From an uncultured Alphaproteobacteria bacterium (GTDB lineage Bacteria; Pseudomonadota; Alphaproteobacteria; RF32; CAG-239): a stretch of DNA of 54,493 nt. Position 1 is the stretch's first letter. Each line of letters begins with the position of its first letter. Shown piece after piece: positions 42,344 through 51,082 of this stretch. The notes beneath the pieces were generated by a model, which saw only the letters and a program-made list of their open reading frames with translations, ran no database searches and was not told the DNA's origin. A program made the position numbers and the translations under genes. Where the stretch lies: NCBI GenBank assembly GCA_944390315.1, contig CALXPO010000008.1, positions 1 through 54,493 of the forward strand. The letters run 5' to 3'.

Positions 42344-43312
42344 CTAGCGTACTGTATGACTAATCGGGTCAAAACGCAAGAACATTGTTTTCCACATATC
42401 ATACTTATCCGCATGTTTTTGCGACAAGATGTTATACGGAGCACAGATATAGACGGCACGTTTGGCGCTATCGGCAACAGAACGGAAAAAGGCGTCATTG
42501 TGATAACGAGCACTATCTAAAATATCAACTTTTTGAACAGAACCATCACGGTTAAGATAAGCTCTTATTTCAATAATCATTCCCTCAATTCCCATTGCCC
42601 CGGGATCAAGATTCCAACATTGACGGAGTCTTGCGGCAATGGCATCGGTTTCGGAGATAGAAAGTTCACTAAAATAAGACCCTCCCGAACCGCCTTCCAC
42701 ACCCATATTAGCGACTTCCGTACCTTTTTTGATGGTTGCTTCGGTTTCTGAATTTGCCAAATCTTTTTCTAGAGATTTCACAGAATCCATCAAATTTTTC
42801 AAAGCACTTATTTCCGGTTTAGCTTTTTCCGGTTTTTTCTCCGGCGCTGTTTTTTTAGTTTCAGGTTTTGGAGCTGGTTTAACCGGCGTTTCTTTTTTAG
42901 GTTCCGGCTTTTTCTCAGGCAACTTTGGTTTTGACGGTTGAGGAGGAACCATAAAATCTTTTTTAGGCGGCAGTGGAGCTTCTTCTGGCTCAGATTTTGA
43001 TGTGTCCTCAATCATTGTCGGTTCTTTTATCGGTTCTGGTTTAACCTCAGGTTTTGGCGCCGGTCTAGGTTGAGGTTTATTTTCAGGAACGGGAACTACT
43101 TTTTTAACTTTTGCCGGAGTTTTATCTTCATCGGCAAACTTTGCCTTAGAAGGCAAATTAGTAATTTCTGAAATTTTTACTTGCTCCAAATCGACAATAA
43201 TCGGTGGTTGGCTCAATGTCATATCCTCATGCCAAAACAGCGGCAAATCTATTGCAAAAAGCAAAAAGACGACCGCGTGCAAAGCCAAAGATTTATAAAG
43301 AGCCGATTTCAT
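42344..43312 (-). CDS. tolA: TolA, Tol-Pal envelope protein
   Basis: A 322-residue protein from ATG 43312 (a TTG lies one codon upstream). One N-terminal membrane helix (LALHAVVFLLFAIDLPLFW) anchors it. Residues about 60-175 are a proline-, lysine- and glutamate-rich stalk. The C-terminal ~100 residues match the TolA C-terminal domain: ETDAIAARLRQCWNLDPGA, then EIRAYLNRDGSV. It links the inner-membrane TolQR motor to the outer membrane and Pal. Third gene of the tolQRA set, with 5 bases between tolR and tolA. Confidence 0.9.
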   Translation of the reverse strand: MKSALYKSLALHAVVFLLFAIDLPLFWHEDMTLSQPPIIVDLEQVKISEITNLPSKAKFADEDKTPAKVKKVVPVPENKPQPRPAPKPEVKPEPIKEPTMIEDTSKSEPEEAPLPPKKDFMVPPQPSKPKLPEKKPEPKKETPVKPAPKPETKKTAPEKKPEKAKPEISALKNLMDSVKSLEKDLANSETEATIKKGTEVANMGVEGGSGGSYFSELSISETDAIAARLRQCWNLDPGAMGIEGMIIEIRAYLNRDGSVQKVDILDSARYHNDAFFRSVADSAKRAVYICAPYNILSQKHADKYDMWKTMFLRFDPISHTVR

Positions 43313-43317
43313 CAATG

Positions 43318-43767
43318 TTATTTTTTCCCGATTATTTGGTTTGGACTAGGTTCTGTTTTTAACCCTACTCTTTCAAATCCGGCATTTTTAAGCATAGCCA
43401 TCAGACCGATAACACTACCATATTGAGCATCTGTATCTCCCGAAATGACCACACTTATATCAGGATTTGCATTTCTGACAGCAATGACTTTAGCCACGAT
43501 TTTATCGGCGGCAATTTCTTCTTTACCGATATAATAGGCTCCGTTACTGTCAACACTGATATTCAGAGAAGTTTCTTTCCCTGTCAAATTTTGCCCGCCG
43601 ACTTTAGGCAAATTGAGAGCAATTCCCGAAGTCATGAGCGGAGCAGCCACCATAAACACCACCAAAAGCACCATCATAACATCCATCAGATTGGTGATAT
43701 TGATTTCGGCATTACGACGTTTTGGACGCCGCCTATTACATTTTTCGGAAGAAACAAAATAAACCAT
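43318..43767 (-). CDS. tolR: TolR, proton-driven motor subunit (ExbD family)
   Basis: A 149-residue ExbD/TolR protein. A short basic N-terminus is followed by the membrane helix with the essential aspartate: INITNLMDVMMVLLVVFMVA (aspartate about residue 29). The periplasmic domain contains VDSNGAYYIGKEEI and AVRNANPDISVVISGDTDA, as in the family. Its ATG overlaps the tolQ stop. With TolQ it forms the energy-transducing channel of the Tol-Pal system. Confidence 0.95.
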   Translation of the reverse strand: MVYFVSSEKCNRRRPKRRNAEINITNLMDVMMVLLVVFMVAAPLMTSGIALNLPKVGGQNLTGKETSLNISVDSNGAYYIGKEEIAADKIVAKVIAVRNANPDISVVISGDTDAQYGSVIGLMAMLKNAGFERVGLKTEPSPNQIIGKK

Positions 43768-44504
43768 TATTCACCTGCCATATCAGCTTTAATTGCCGTA
43801 TCATCGATTTCGCGTGACAGAATGCTGGAAAATTCCGCCATAAAATTTTCCAAACGATTGGCATAACTATCAATATCCGAAGAAATTTTATTATAAGCGA
43901 CCACGGCGGGAATAGCTGCGATTAAACCAAAGGCGGTTGTAAATAGGGCTTCGGCAATACCGGGGGCTATAGCTGACAAAGAATTGCTTTGCGTTACGGC
44001 AATTGCATTAAAACTGTTAATGATTCCCCAAACCGTACCGAACAGTCCGACCAACGGAGCAACTGAGCCGGTTGAAGCCAAAAACCCCATACGGGTATCA
44101 AGTGCATCAAGCTCTTTATCCATAGAAACGGTCATGGCTTTTTCAATACGTTGCTGTAAAGACACACCACGCAAACCTCTATCCGTTTTAGATTTTAAAA
44201 TATTTGTCCGTTTCCACTCACGCATTGCGGCAACAAACATTGCCGACATAGGATCTTCGGGACGGTTACCGATGCTGTCATAGAGTCTGTCGAGCGAGCC
44301 TCCCGACCAAAATTTAGATTCGAAACTGCGGGACAAACGCTTAACTTGACGCAAAGTTCCGATTTTTTCAATGATTATTGCCCAGGACCAAACCGAGGCG
44401 GCAATTAATCCAATCATCACGACTTTGGTAACGGTATCCGAACTCCACACCATATCCCACATAGACATTTGTTGAGCAGCTTCTGCCAAATTCTGCGTAT
44501 CCAT
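43767..44504 (-). CDS. tolQ: TolQ, Tol-Pal motor channel subunit
   Basis: A 245-residue ExbB/TolQ protein from ATG 44504 (GAGGTGGAAT before it); the frame opens further upstream but without a site. Three membrane helices: one near 20-40 (VVMIGLIAASVWSWAIII), and two near 140 (FLASTGSVAPLVGLFGTVW) and 180 (GIAEALFTTAFGLIAAIPAV). The family residues in the last two helices are present. It forms a pentameric channel around TolR. First gene of tolQRA. Unusually, a small divergent plus-strand gene and a hairpin separate it from ybgC and the Nudix gene. Confidence 0.95.
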   Translation of the reverse strand: MDTQNLAEAAQQMSMWDMVWSSDTVTKVVMIGLIAASVWSWAIIIEKIGTLRQVKRLSRSFESKFWSGGSLDRLYDSIGNRPEDPMSAMFVAAMREWKRTNILKSKTDRGLRGVSLQQRIEKAMTVSMDKELDALDTRMGFLASTGSVAPLVGLFGTVWGIINSFNAIAVTQSNSLSAIAPGIAEALFTTAFGLIAAIPAVVAYNKISSDIDSYANRLENFMAEFSSILSREIDDTAIKADMAGE

Positions 44505-44664
44505 ATTCCACCTCATTACGAAAAAATAAAAAAATGGGCAAAGCCCTGTTATTTGCAGGCAAGATATCACAAATTATTAAACAATCAATTAATTTTATCG
44601 TTAAAAATTTGACAAAATAAAAATTTATGCTAATTTTGAATTGTAATATAAAATCATAGAAATT

Positions 44665-44913
44665 ATGAACTTAACAACAGATTGGTTATGCCTAAAAGGA
44701 ATAATGTTCCTTGTCGCTTTTGTCGCAGGAATAGTAATCTACAAACTCAGAAAAAATGACCACACCGGTCTCGGAGTGTTTGTATTTCCACTGATTATGA
44801 TTGCTTTATCTTCAAAAAATGAGATGATATGGCTCAATATGATAGTATGGGTAATCGGTATCATTTTAGGATATAGCCTTCAATGGATTATTAAAAAGAA
44901 AGCTCTGTTTTAA
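44665..44913 (+). CDS. small two- to three-helix membrane protein, unknown
   Basis: An 82-residue hydrophobic protein (LCLKGIMFLVAFVAGIVIYK; then GLGVFVFPLIMIALSS and MIVWVIGIILGYSLQWII) with a lysine-rich end. It is divergent from tolQ and on the opposite strand to the ruv-tol cluster. A hairpin overlaps its stop codon. No family recognised. Confidence 0.6.
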   Translation: MNLTTDWLCLKGIMFLVAFVAGIVIYKLRKNDHTGLGVFVFPLIMIALSSKNEMIWLNMIVWVIGIILGYSLQWIIKKKALF

Positions 44914-44928
44914 TTAAAACAGAGCTTT
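44899..44928 (+). terminator. hairpin after the small membrane protein gene
   Basis: A perfect inverted repeat of 15-base arms with no real loop beyond the central bases, followed by four T on the plus strand and a T-run on the minus strand. It could act both ways, separating the Nudix gene from tolQ. Confidence 0.65.
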
Positions 44929-45001
44929 TGCTATATAAAAACAATTTTCGTTCTGAGTTTTAATATCGAAGCAAAATTGACATCAACAAATACCTGCCTT
45001 T

Positions 45002-45499
45002 TTAAAATTTCGACAGGGCAAAAAGAATATGCGGAGAAACTTTACCAAGACGAATAAAATCGTGCAATTCCGGCAACGAAAACCAGCGAACTTCCTCCAC
45101 TTCTCTTGGTTGAATTTGTAAATTTTCAATCTCAACATCGGCTTTTGCCAACCACACATCAACCATACCGCCCCACGGATCAGGTTCGGGATTTTGGTAT
45201 AGCAAACACATATCTTCAATACTTAATCTCAACCCGATTTCTTCTTCGGTTTCGCGTAGTGCGGCTTTAAGAGATGTTTCACCGCTTTCAACCACACCGC
45301 CGCAAACCGACCACAAACCGGGGTCAACTTTTTTTGACATCACTCTTTTTTGCATCAAATATAGATTATCCGAATTCTTAATCCATACATTAACACACAA
45401 AAAATGTTTTTTCTGTTTAAAAAACTCCCCGCGCGGCAAAACTTTTCCTGTTTTTTGCCTTGAGAGCGTAATCTCGTCAACCAATTCTGTTTCAGACAT
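45002..45499 (-). CDS. Nudix hydrolase
   Basis: A 165-residue Nudix protein. The Nudix box GGVVESGETSLKAALRETEE followed by EIGL is complete (about residues 67-89), so it should hydrolyse a nucleoside diphosphate linked to another group. Upstream sequence FLCVNVWIKNSDNLYLMQKR is like the isopentenyl-diphosphate isomerase-like/MutT-type subgroup, and a specific substrate cannot be assigned. Its ATG overlaps the ybgC stop by one base, so it is co-transcribed with ybgC. Confidence 0.9.
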   Translation of the reverse strand: MSETELVDEITLSRQKTGKVLPRGEFFKQKKHFLCVNVWIKNSDNLYLMQKRVMSKKVDPGLWSVCGGVVESGETSLKAALRETEEEIGLRLSIEDMCLLYQNPEPDPWGGMVDVWLAKADVEIENLQIQPREVEEVRWFSLPELHDFIRLGKVSPHILFALSKF

Positions 45500-45942
45500 T
45501 ACAAACTTTCTATTTTCTTAATTAACTCATCGGGAATACGAACCGGACGCTTACGACTTAGGCTGACAAAAGCAAGCTGCACCGTCAAAGTTACCAAGAG
45601 TTTATCTTTGCAAAAAATTTCTTGTTTAACTTCCATACGCGCACCGCTCACGCTCAATACTTCGCAACTGATTGCCAACAAATCGTCTAAAATCGCCGGA
45701 GCTTTATATTCGATATTTAAGCTCCGAACCATAAAACCGCACATATCTTCGGCAGCTAAGCCTTCGTGTTGGTTAACTCCCAATATTCTTATAAATTCCG
45801 TGCGCGCACGTTCGGCAAATTTGAGATAATTGGCATAAAAAACCACACCGCCGGCATCGGTATCTTCATAATAAACTCTTGCCGGAAAATAAAATTTGCC
45901 GTCAATCAATTTTCCTTTTGGGGCATCAACCAAATTTTCCAT
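45499..45942 (-). CDS. ybgC: YbgC-like acyl-CoA thioesterase, Tol-Pal associated
   Basis: A 147-residue hotdog-fold thioesterase. The family motif YYEDTDAGGVVFYANYLKF (about residues 24-42) has the catalytic aspartate. It continues with ERARTEFIRILG and a C-terminal hotdog strand. YbgC is typically the first gene of the tol-pal operon. Here it follows ruvB by 5 bases and is followed by the Nudix gene before tolQ. It likely acts on acyl-CoA/ACP in envelope lipid metabolism. Confidence 0.92.
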   Translation of the reverse strand: MENLVDAPKGKLIDGKFYFPARVYYEDTDAGGVVFYANYLKFAERARTEFIRILGVNQHEGLAAEDMCGFMVRSLNIEYKAPAILDDLLAISCEVLSVSGARMEVKQEIFCKDKLLVTLTVQLAFVSLSRKRPVRIPDELIKKIESL

Positions 45943-45947
45943 TTATT

Positions 45948-46994
45948 CTACTCCTCAAACAAATCATCTTGATAACTTTTTACCGTTTTTCTGACTTTTG
46001 GCAAACCGAGATAATCATAGCCCACATCTGTAATCACACGTCCGCGCGGTGTTCTTTGCAAAAAGCCGAGCTTAAGTAAAAACGGCTCAACCACCTCTTC
46101 GATTGTATCTCTTTCTTCCGACAATGCCGCCGCCAAAGTATCGGCACCAACCGGACCGCCGCCGTAATTCTTTGCAATACAGTTTAAATAACGTTTGTCA
46201 AAAGCATCTAACCCGTATTTATCGACATTGAGGCGACATAAAGCATTATCGGCTAAAGCAGCATCAATTTTTCCGGCAGCGGCCATCGCTCCGAAATCAC
46301 GCACACGACGCAGCAGACGACCGGCAATACGCGGCGTTCCGCGCGAGCGGCAGGCAATTTCCTCCGCTCCCGCATCGGTCATCGGCACATTGAGCAATCT
46401 GGCACCGCGTAACACGATTTTTTTCAAGTCTTCGGGCGAATAGAACTCCAATCTCAACGGAATACCGAAACGTTCACGCAACGGCGTAGAAAGCAAACCC
46501 GAGCGTGTGGTCGCTCCGACCAAGGTAAACGGCTGCAAATCTATTTTGACCGAACGTGCCGACGGTCCTTCACCGATAATCAAATCGAGCTGAAAATCTT
46601 CCATTGCCGAATAAAGCACTTCTTCAATCGCCGGATTCAAACGATGGATTTCGTCAATAAACAAAACGTCGTTAGCTTCTAAATTTGTTAAAATCGCCGC
46701 CAAATCTCCCGATTTTGAAATCATCGGTGCGGAAGTTGCTTTAAAATTAACATCCAACTCTTTGGCAATAATCGAAGCCAAAGTTGTTTTTCCCAATCCC
46801 GGAGGACCGAATAATAGCACATGGTCAAGCGCTTCCTTTCTGATTTTTGCCGCTTCAATAAATACTTTCAAATTTTCACACACCTGACGTTGACCGACAA
46901 ACTCAGCCAGAGAAGTCGGGCGTAAACTTACGGGTGCGGAGCTCGGCAAATCATCTTCGGGTAACTGTTTTGGGGATACCAATCTTTCTTCCAT
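45948..46994 (-). CDS. ruvB: RuvB, Holliday junction branch-migration helicase
   Basis: A 348-residue AAA+ ATPase. Walker A is [14 protein letters not shown] (about 60-73), Walker B is [19 protein letters not shown] (about 109-127), sensor 1 is [18 protein letters not shown], and the C-terminal winged helix includes FLQRTPRGR. Length and motifs match RuvB. It acts with RuvA and RuvC on recombination intermediates. It is 3 bases downstream of ruvA. Confidence 0.97.
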   Translation of the reverse strand: MEERLVSPKQLPEDDLPSSAPVSLRPTSLAEFVGQRQVCENLKVFIEAAKIRKEALDHVLLFGPPGLGKTTLASIIAKELDVNFKATSAPMISKSGDLAAILTNLEANDVLFIDEIHRLNPAIEEVLYSAMEDFQLDLIIGEGPSARSVKIDLQPFTLVGATTRSGLLSTPLRERFGIPLRLEFYSPEDLKKIVLRGARLLNVPMTDAGAEEIACRSRGTPRIAGRLLRRVRDFGAMAAAGKIDAALADNALCRLNVDKYGLDAFDKRYLNCIAKNYGGGPVGADTLAAALSEERDTIEEVVEPFLLKLGFLQRTPRGRVITDVGYDYLGLPKVRKTVKSYQDDLFEE

Positions 46995-46997
46995 CGA

Positions 46998-47642
46998 CTA
47001 CACTTCCTTATTTGCAAATTCTTTCAAAGCACCTTTAATCAGCTGCGACACATCGGCATCGGGCATTTTTGCCGCCACGGCATTAACCGCCTGATAAGCC
47101 TCAATCCGCTGATATCCGAGATTAACCAAGGCAGAAATGGCGTCTTCTGCGGCTCTTGCCGATTTTTCTTCCGCTTTTGTTTCAGCCGGTGTATTTTCTT
47201 TCATCTCAGCCGCCAACTCTGAAGCATCGGCATTATCGGACACAAGCACCATTTTACCTTTAAGTTCACTGACAATTCGGGCAGCCAATTTGGGACCGAC
47301 GCCGTTGGCACGGGCAAACGAGCTTTTATCTTGTGCGGCAATGGCTTGTGATAGCTGAGAAGGTGTCAATACCGATAAAATACTTAAACAAACCTTGGCA
47401 CCCACGCCCTGCACTTTGGTCAAAGTCAAAAACCATTCTTTTTCCAATTGTGAAGTAAAACCGTACAGACTGATGCTATCCTCTCTGACAACGGTTTCAA
47501 TCCACAAAGATACTTCCGTTCCCTTAACCAATTTTGACAATGTCCGCGACGAAGCAAATACCAAATACCCTACGCCGTTCACGTCAATGATGACATAATC
47601 ATCGCCGAAACAGTCAACCAAACCTCTTAATTTTGCAATCAT
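46998..47642 (-). CDS. ruvA: RuvA, Holliday junction binding protein
   Basis: A 214-residue protein starting MIAKLRGLVD, with the N-terminal OB fold (about 1-62). Helix-hairpin-helix motifs follow (LTKVQGVGAKVCLSIL and RANGVGPKLAARIVSEL, about 70-130). An alanine/glutamate-rich linker leads to the C-terminal RuvB-binding domain (AISALVNLGYQRIEAYQAV). It holds the junction while RuvB drives migration. It lies between the HD-domain gene and ruvB. Confidence 0.97.
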   Translation of the reverse strand: MIAKLRGLVDCFGDDYVIIDVNGVGYLVFASSRTLSKLVKGTEVSLWIETVVREDSISLYGFTSQLEKEWFLTLTKVQGVGAKVCLSILSVLTPSQLSQAIAAQDKSSFARANGVGPKLAARIVSELKGKMVLVSDNADASELAAEMKENTPAETKAEEKSARAAEDAISALVNLGYQRIEAYQAVNAVAAKMPDADVSQLIKGALKEFANKEV

Positions 47643-47735
47643 TCAATATCTCCCGATTGTTTCTGAGATTATAAGAAAACTCCCCTACTCGCAACCGTTT
47701 TTTAAAATTTAAGAACAAGACAAGAACAAAATATT

Positions 47736-48428
47736 TCACTCATCCAAATAATCGTGCAAAAATCTTTGCCAATCATCAAGCCCTTGCTCGGCAAAGAAAT
47801 TGTCTAAAAAATCAACCATAATCTGATGACGTTTTTGAGCTTCTTTTTTTCCGCTGTCGGTCATCATCATATTTTTAAGTTTGAGCAGTTTCTCAAAAAA
47901 ATGGTTTACAAAATTATCACTGCGACGGTTTGGCATTTTATATTCTTCGGCACTCAAATTCCGTTCCGGCCACACATTTTTTTCAAAAATCGGCGCATTA
48001 TACTGATTGCAACGCTCTAAAGCAAACTGCATGCAACGAACAATACCGCAAGCCCCGATGGCATCAAGCATATCGGCATCGGACACAATTTTTCCTTCCA
48101 AACTTGTCGGACGGATACCCTTGAGACTTTTGGAATAGCCCATTGAACGGATAATATTGAGCACTTTTTCTTGCATCGCAGAAGGCACGTGACTATTTTT
48201 CATAATTTGTTTGGCATTACTCAATTCTTCGGCTTTTTCAACTCCGACCAGTTTATAGTCATCACAGTCATGCAACAAAGCCGCCAACTCTGCCACCTTG
48301 CAATCGGCATTTTCTTTTTCCGCCAACAAGCGTGTTAAACGCCAAACTCGTTCAACATGTTCAAAACCGTGTCCGCTTTTGTCGGCTGACATTAAGCGCC
48401 GCACTTCTTCTGCCACATTTTGTATCAT
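47736..48428 (-). CDS. HD-domain phosphohydrolase
   Basis: A 230-residue HD-superfamily protein. The metal-binding residues are visible as SGHGFEHVERVWRL (histidine, about residue 22), LAALLHDCDDYKL (HD pair, about 51) and VSDADMLDAIG (late aspartate, about 118). The substrate is likely a nucleotide or phosphoester, but no subfamily can be named. It is inserted between ruvC and ruvA: its ATG overlaps the ruvC stop (ATGA), and 93 bases separate it from ruvA. Confidence 0.87.
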   Translation of the reverse strand: MIQNVAEEVRRLMSADKSGHGFEHVERVWRLTRLLAEKENADCKVAELAALLHDCDDYKLVGVEKAEELSNAKQIMKNSHVPSAMQEKVLNIIRSMGYSKSLKGIRPTSLEGKIVSDADMLDAIGACGIVRCMQFALERCNQYNAPIFEKNVWPERNLSAEEYKMPNRRSDNFVNHFFEKLLKLKNMMMTDSGKKEAQKRHQIMVDFLDNFFAEQGLDDWQRFLHDYLDE

Positions 48429-48934
48429 TTCAGGTCAATTCCCACTTTTTGTGCCATTTTGTTCACGCCTCGGAAATTAAAATGGCAAATAGCAATTGCC
48501 AAAGCGTCGGAAGAGTCGTTATTCTTTGGTTTACAACCGGGAAGCAAAATTTTGACCATATTTTCAACCTGATTTTTAGCGGCCTTACCAACTCCGACCA
48601 CCGCTTTTTTAACTTTGTTCGGCTCATATTCGGTAACACTGATGCCAAACAACGAAGGTGCTAAAATCACCACCCCTCTTGCCATACCGAGTTTGATGGT
48701 TGATGTTGGATTATCATTCAAAAACACTTGCTCAATCGCTGCCTCGTCAGGATGATAAGCTGCCAAGACTTCATTTAAGCAATTGTGGATTACTGCCAAT
48801 CTGTCGGCAATGCTCATTTTAGCATCGGTTTTTATAAAACCATCTGCCACATAGCGCATTCGATTATTTTCTGCTTCAATAATTCCCCAGCCTGTTGAAG
48901 ACAAACTAGGGTCCAACCCCAAAATTCTGACCAT
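48425..48934 (-). CDS. ruvC: RuvC, Holliday junction resolvase
   Basis: A 169-residue nuclease from ATG 48934 (AGAGGGAAGT upstream); the frame opens 17 codons earlier without support. The four acidic residues are in RILGLDPSLSSTGWG (D8), DEAAIEQVFLNDNPTS (glutamate about 68) and NNDSSDALAIAICHF (two aspartates, about 138-141). It cleaves Holliday junctions with RuvAB. First gene of the ruvC-HD-ruvA-ruvB-ybgC-Nudix run. Confidence 0.96.
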   Translation of the reverse strand: MVRILGLDPSLSSTGWGIIEAENNRMRYVADGFIKTDAKMSIADRLAVIHNCLNEVLAAYHPDEAAIEQVFLNDNPTSTIKLGMARGVVILAPSLFGISVTEYEPNKVKKAVVGVGKAAKNQVENMVKILLPGCKPKNNDSSDALAIAICHFNFRGVNKMAQKVGIDLK

Positions 48935-49075
48935 ACTTCCCTCTTGATAACTAAGGATAACATTTATATTGAAAAAGCCAAGCATAAACCGATATTTTTA
49001 AACATCTTGTCTTTTAGCATTTTATTTGTTATCCCATATCTATCAAGAAATTATTAATTTAATTATATATGAAAG

Positions 49076-49411
49076 ATGAAAAAAAAATTATTTTTTACCC
49101 TGATGGTTTTATGCTTTATCATCGTGGTTATTGTTCCATCTTCAATACTTGCCTTTTTTAGAAAACAGATTAAAAAACGCAAAGTTAAAATTCACAATAT
49201 GGAAAAAGCAGTCAAAATTCAGAAAAAGATGTCTGAATTGGCAGGTCAAAAAATCTTTTATGATATAAAGAACAAGACCTATACCGATGAAAATGGAAAA
49301 GATATTCCTGAATTTAGCGGACTTGTACCGGAGAGAATTCCGCCTCAGTCCTCAGATGGGATTGTTCCTGTTTTCATATATAAGACAAAACAAAAAAGGT
49401 CTCACTCATGA
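49076..49411 (+). CDS. small membrane-anchored protein, unknown
   Basis: A 111-residue protein with one N-terminal membrane helix (LFFTLMVLCFIIVVIVPSSI) and a basic, helical then loop-like remainder (KKRKVKIHNMEKAVKIQKKM). No family recognised. It is divergent from ruvC and convergent with yebC. A terminator overlaps its stop codon. Confidence 0.6.
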   Translation: MKKKLFFTLMVLCFIIVVIVPSSILAFFRKQIKKRKVKIHNMEKAVKIQKKMSELAGQKIFYDIKNKTYTDENGKDIPEFSGLVPERIPPQSSDGIVPVFIYKTKQKRSHS

Positions 49412-49421
49412 GACCTTTTTT
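49392..49421. terminator. bidirectional intrinsic terminator between convergent genes
   Basis: A perfect 13-bp stem with a CTCA loop, with T-runs on both strands. It ends the plus-strand small gene (stop 49409-49411) and the minus-strand yebC gene. Confidence 0.88.
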
Positions 49422-49443
49422 GTTGTTTCAGCACATTTGTTTA

Positions 49444-50190
49444 TTATAATTTTGATAAAACATCCTCAGCGATCTCTGCATTGTGATATACTTGCTGTAC
49501 ATCATCATCATCTTCCAAGGCCTCAATAAAATCGAGGAATTTTTGAGCTGTTTCAACGTCATTAATATCAGTTTTAACCATCGGTTTCCAATCAAGACGA
49601 GAGGCAGAGGGAGTACCGAACTTCTTTTCCAAAGCCTCGGTAACAGTTCCCAAATCCTCAGGAATGGTTTCTATTTCATGAAATTCCTCATCCGAAGAAA
49701 CATCGTTTGCTCCGGCTTCCAAAGCATTTTCAAACATTGTATCGGCATCGGCAACGGCAGCGGGATATTTGATATAGCCGATTCTCTCAAAATTGAAAGC
49801 AACGGAACCGGTTTCACCCAAAGCACCACCGCGTTTACCGAAAATAGTACGAACATTACCTGCAGTACGATTACGATTATCGGTCAAAGCCTCGACAATA
49901 ATAGCTACTTTTCCCGGACCAAACCCTTCGTAACGCATAGAAACATAGTCATCACCGCCTGCTGTTTGTGTAGCTTTTGCAATAGCGCGTTCGATATTAT
50001 CTTTAGGCATACTTTCGGCTCTGGCCGCTTGGATAGCCAAACGCAAACGAGGATTTTTATCCGGTTCAGGCAAGCCGCTTTTGGCAGCAATAGTGATATC
50101 ACGAGCCAATTTAGCAAACACTTTGGCTTTTTTAGCATCTTGTGCACCTTTACGATACATAATATTTTTAAACTGGGAATGTCCAGACAT
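49444..50190 (-). CDS. yebC: YebC/PmpR-family protein
   Basis: A 248-residue protein of the YebC family. The N-terminus MSGHSQFKNIMYRKGAQDAK is typical apart from a slight variation on the usual GHSKW form. It is followed by AARAESMPKDNIERAIAKAT and YEGFGPGKVAIIVEALTDNR (about 85-105), then NFERIGYI. It was long annotated as a transcription regulator; some members help translating ribosomes at difficult sequences. It lies near ruvC, a common linkage in proteobacteria. Confidence 0.95.
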   Translation of the reverse strand: MSGHSQFKNIMYRKGAQDAKKAKVFAKLARDITIAAKSGLPEPDKNPRLRLAIQAARAESMPKDNIERAIAKATQTAGGDDYVSMRYEGFGPGKVAIIVEALTDNRNRTAGNVRTIFGKRGGALGETGSVAFNFERIGYIKYPAAVADADTMFENALEAGANDVSSDEEFHEIETIPEDLGTVTEALEKKFGTPSASRLDWKPMVKTDINDVETAQKFLDFIEALEDDDDVQQVYHNAEIAEDVLSKL

Positions 50191-50219
50191 TGTAAAATCT
50201 CCTACAATTTATTTTTATA

Positions 50220-50987
50220 TTATCTCACAATCATATATTCTATTTTTTCATCATTAGCTTCATACACTCTGATTTTCAAGCCTCTGATGTCGATTTCGCC
50301 GGGACGATTTGGATAATTGTAATTAACAAATTCTCCGGATACACCTTTAGGATCATACTCCATAACGGTAAGGATAATTCGATTTAACTTTAAGCCGGCA
50401 TATCTGATTTCAAATCCCCAAGTCATCTCACTTTGAACAACTTTGCTGGTAATGACCGGTTCAAAGCGAAAATCTTCAGGTTCTATTTTATATTCTTCGT
50501 CTAACAGTTTGAGGCTGTCACTTCGGATTAAGCCGACGCGATTCAAAAGACTACCGTCATTTCTGACCAAAAAGACATCTTTTCCGTTCGGATTAGGAAT
50601 TAAAGCGTATACAATATCATCAATTTCTGTTCTACCGATAATATCATATTTTTTTCCGCCTTCAATTGCTATCGGACTCAAACTGGAAACCAACGAAGCA
50701 TTTTCAGGAGCAACTATTGATTCTTGGGTATAATAATTGCGGATATATGATTTTGTATTAACCATTGAATATCCCTTATAAGCCGTCAACATTTTATTTG
50801 GCATAAAATCCGAATCTGTAATATTTTCGGTTTTTACCAGTTTGGGCCCATCTTTATCAAGGTACTCAATACTATAGTTGCCAATACCTGCTATTAAATC
50901 GTCACGTTCGGGCAAAAAAGAAATTTCTCCGGCATAAATACAACCGCTTAATATCAATGTCAATCCTAATACTTTTAATGCTCTCAT
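50220..50987 (-). CDS. lipoprotein of unknown function
   Basis: A 255-residue lipoprotein: MRALKVLGLTLILSGCIYAG has a lipobox (LSGC, cysteine 16). The mature part is beta-rich and soluble (YAGLKLNRIILTVMEYD, RGLKIRVYEANDEKIEYMIV), without a recognised domain. It lies 29 bases upstream of yebC on the same strand, so they may be co-transcribed. Outer-membrane or periplasmic location is inferred from the signal. Confidence 0.7.
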   Translation of the reverse strand: MRALKVLGLTLILSGCIYAGEISFLPERDDLIAGIGNYSIEYLDKDGPKLVKTENITDSDFMPNKMLTAYKGYSMVNTKSYIRNYYTQESIVAPENASLVSSLSPIAIEGGKKYDIIGRTEIDDIVYALIPNPNGKDVFLVRNDGSLLNRVGLIRSDSLKLLDEEYKIEPEDFRFEPVITSKVVQSEMTWGFEIRYAGLKLNRIILTVMEYDPKGVSGEFVNYNYPNRPGEIDIRGLKIRVYEANDEKIEYMIVR

Positions 50988-51082
50988 CAGTTTTCTCTTT
51001 AAAATTTTTCACAATTTTTAACTTTTATATACTATAAACTTCATTTAGTAAATAACAGATTATCAATTATAGGACATTTTTT

